Shown here piece after piece: positions 63,000 to 64,000 of a DNA stretch of 64,000 nucleotides; positions within the stretch are counted from its first letter, which is position 1; each line of letters starts with the position of its first letter. The notes under the pieces were generated by a model that did no database searches, had not been told where the DNA came from, and saw only the letters and a program-made list of their open reading frames with translations. The translations under genes and the position numbers were made by a program. The stretch covers positions 4,588,001 to 4,652,000 of the forward strand of contig JAWHQI010000049.1 in the NCBI GenBank assembly GCA_033032865.1, given 5' to 3'. The DNA comes from Dactylorhiza incarnata (Eukaryota; Streptophyta; Magnoliopsida; Asparagales; Orchidaceae).

Positions 63000-63662
63000 C
63001 CCTCTTAATCTACGGGCAAGGGGTTTGTGAGATCATTGCTCGCGAGAGCTCTCGCTGCCTTCTCGAGGTTCTCTTCCGTGACATCCCTCTTGGCGAGCAC
63101 ATCATTAAGACCTCGCCTGGGACCCTTCTGGTGTCAGCCACTGAGATCCGGTCTCGCACACCTTCCTGCGAGCTCGCCCTGGTCCCCTCGAGATGACTGC
63201 CTTTCTCAGCGAGTTCGTTGAGCTGAGAAGGGAGCTCATCGAACATAGAGCCGATTTCGTCGAGCGCAGAAATGAACATCTTCGTTGAACGCAGAGCGCC
63301 ATTCGTCGGACGCAGAGAACTGTTTTAAGCGACTCGCGAGCGTTAGTCTCGCTAGACCTTCTTGCGTAGGCATGGCGAGTACCGATCTCGCCAGACTACC
63401 AGCTAACAGTCGGCGAGGGCTTGCCTCGCTCACCCGACTCTTGCAAGGACTTCTCTGTCTCGTCCCCCTTACTACTTTCTTCACGATGACCTCTCGAAAT
63501 GCCCCCTCCCCCTTGTCTTGTGAATATCGGGGTTGTACACAATCCCCTCTCTTCGCGAGGCTATCTAGGCTCGCGAAGAAACGTCCAACCCCTGGTATTC
63601 ACCAGCTTCCTGATGATATGTCAGGAATCTTTGGTAGGGCCCACTTGCGGGCTATAAATATC
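63000..63662 (+). promoter_or_regulatory. LTR-like promoter with motif array and TATA box
   Basis: CTCGCGAG, GCGAGCTCGC and similar sites are spread over 63030-63450. Around 63230-63310 TTCGTCGAGCGCAG, TTCGTTGAACGCAG and ATTCGTCGGACGCAG form a short array like those of SIRE-M. An inverted repeat TCTTCGCGAG/CTCGCGAAGA with a 10-bp spacer lies near 63550-63579. A TATA box (CTATAAATAT) is at about 63652-63661. The structure matches the other retrotransposon promoters of the window. Confidence 0.55.
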
Positions 63663-63775
63663 GCCTTGAACCACCGTGACACGCAACATTATTTCCCTCT
63701 TCTCCCTTTTTTTCATACTGTAGTTACTGAAAAGTGCCGATCTCCAAGGAGCATTAGGCTCATCTGAGGGCCTCC

Positions 63776-63934
63776 ATGGCTGGCGAGCAGTCTTCCATGG
63801 TCAAAATCCCTGCCTGGGCGAATCGTCCACCTCCCGCTACGGTGCCGACAACCAAAGAAGCGAAAATGTATCATCGAACCGGGGATGAGTCAGCGCCACC
63901 CAGATCTCCCCCAGACAACCGCTCTCCCGAGAAG
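63776..63934 (+). CDS. Possible first exon of an unrecognised gene (runs off the window)
   Basis: An ATG lies about 115 bp after the TATA box. 53 codons follow, beginning MAGEQSSMVKIPAWANRPPP and ending RSPPDNRSPEK. The frame then meets AAG/GTATGAGT, a good splice donor, and a candidate acceptor TTAATCGCAG ends at 63991. That gives an intron of 57 bases and keeps the phase. The polypeptide is Pro/Ser-rich and I recognise no domain. Because the promoter looks like an LTR, this may be the first ORF of another retroelement and not a host gene. If unspliced, it ends at the TGA within GTATGAG. Confidence 0.35.
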
Positions 63935-64000
63935 GTATGAGTAACTAGCCAAGCTCATAAATTAACCTCTCTGAATATCGCTTAATCGCAGGATCACGCC

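Overview
The window is plant nuclear DNA, very probably from a dicot. It is almost entirely retrotransposon sequence: Ty1/copia elements of SIRE type with a third ORF, Ty3/gypsy elements of Athila, chromovirus (Tekay-like) and probably Tat type, and a tRNA-related SINE-like repeat. I see no bacterial or organellar genes and no confident host gene. The species cannot be named from the sequence.

Layout. Positions 1-3095 are non-coding LTR-element-like sequence with a promoter array. Positions 3096-4858 hold two fused copia LTRs. From 4859 to about 49780 runs one old plus-strand SIRE-type element (SIRE-P) that has received a set of nested insertions. A solo Athila-type LTR sits in its reverse transcriptase (7444-9016, flanks TCTCC/ACTCC). 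A complete minus-strand SIRE-type element (SIRE-M, 12070-47789, target duplication AGATG) sits in its third ORF. SIRE-M in turn holds two Athila-type non-autonomous elements, Athila-1 (20052-35572, GCTTT) and Athila-2 (36340-45479, GCTGC). Athila-1 has a complete, coding-intact, apparently very young copia element in its gag (25618-33852, ACCGG). Nesting therefore reaches four levels, and the target duplications give the order of events. A decayed Tekay-like gypsy element follows (about 49780-59335), then a minus-strand gypsy gag remnant with its LTR-like promoter (60130-62535). The last stretch carries a TATA promoter and a possible first exon that runs off the window.

Main observations. (1) Most LTR or LTR-like promoters here carry an array of short, CpG-rich, usually palindromic motifs on the upstream side of the TATA box, with different motifs in different families. 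(2) In both SIRE-type elements the element's own LTR motif appears a second time inside the element, about 80-110 bp upstream of a TATA box that lies about 100 bp upstream of the third ORF. The two elements use unrelated motifs (ATTTGTCGAACGCTG versus a CTCAGC/GCTGAG palindrome) but have the same layout and homologous third ORFs. This suggests a second promoter co-regulated with the LTR, and possibly a third-ORF protein that recognises its own element. The idea resembles the VANC anti-silencing proteins of VANDAL transposons and is inference. (3) Athila-2 carries nine units of about 305 bp, alternating in orientation, each full unit starting with a tRNA-like head with pol III A and B boxes.

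Nearly all coding regions are decayed. The copia element at 25618-33852 is the exception and is the only plausible autonomous element.
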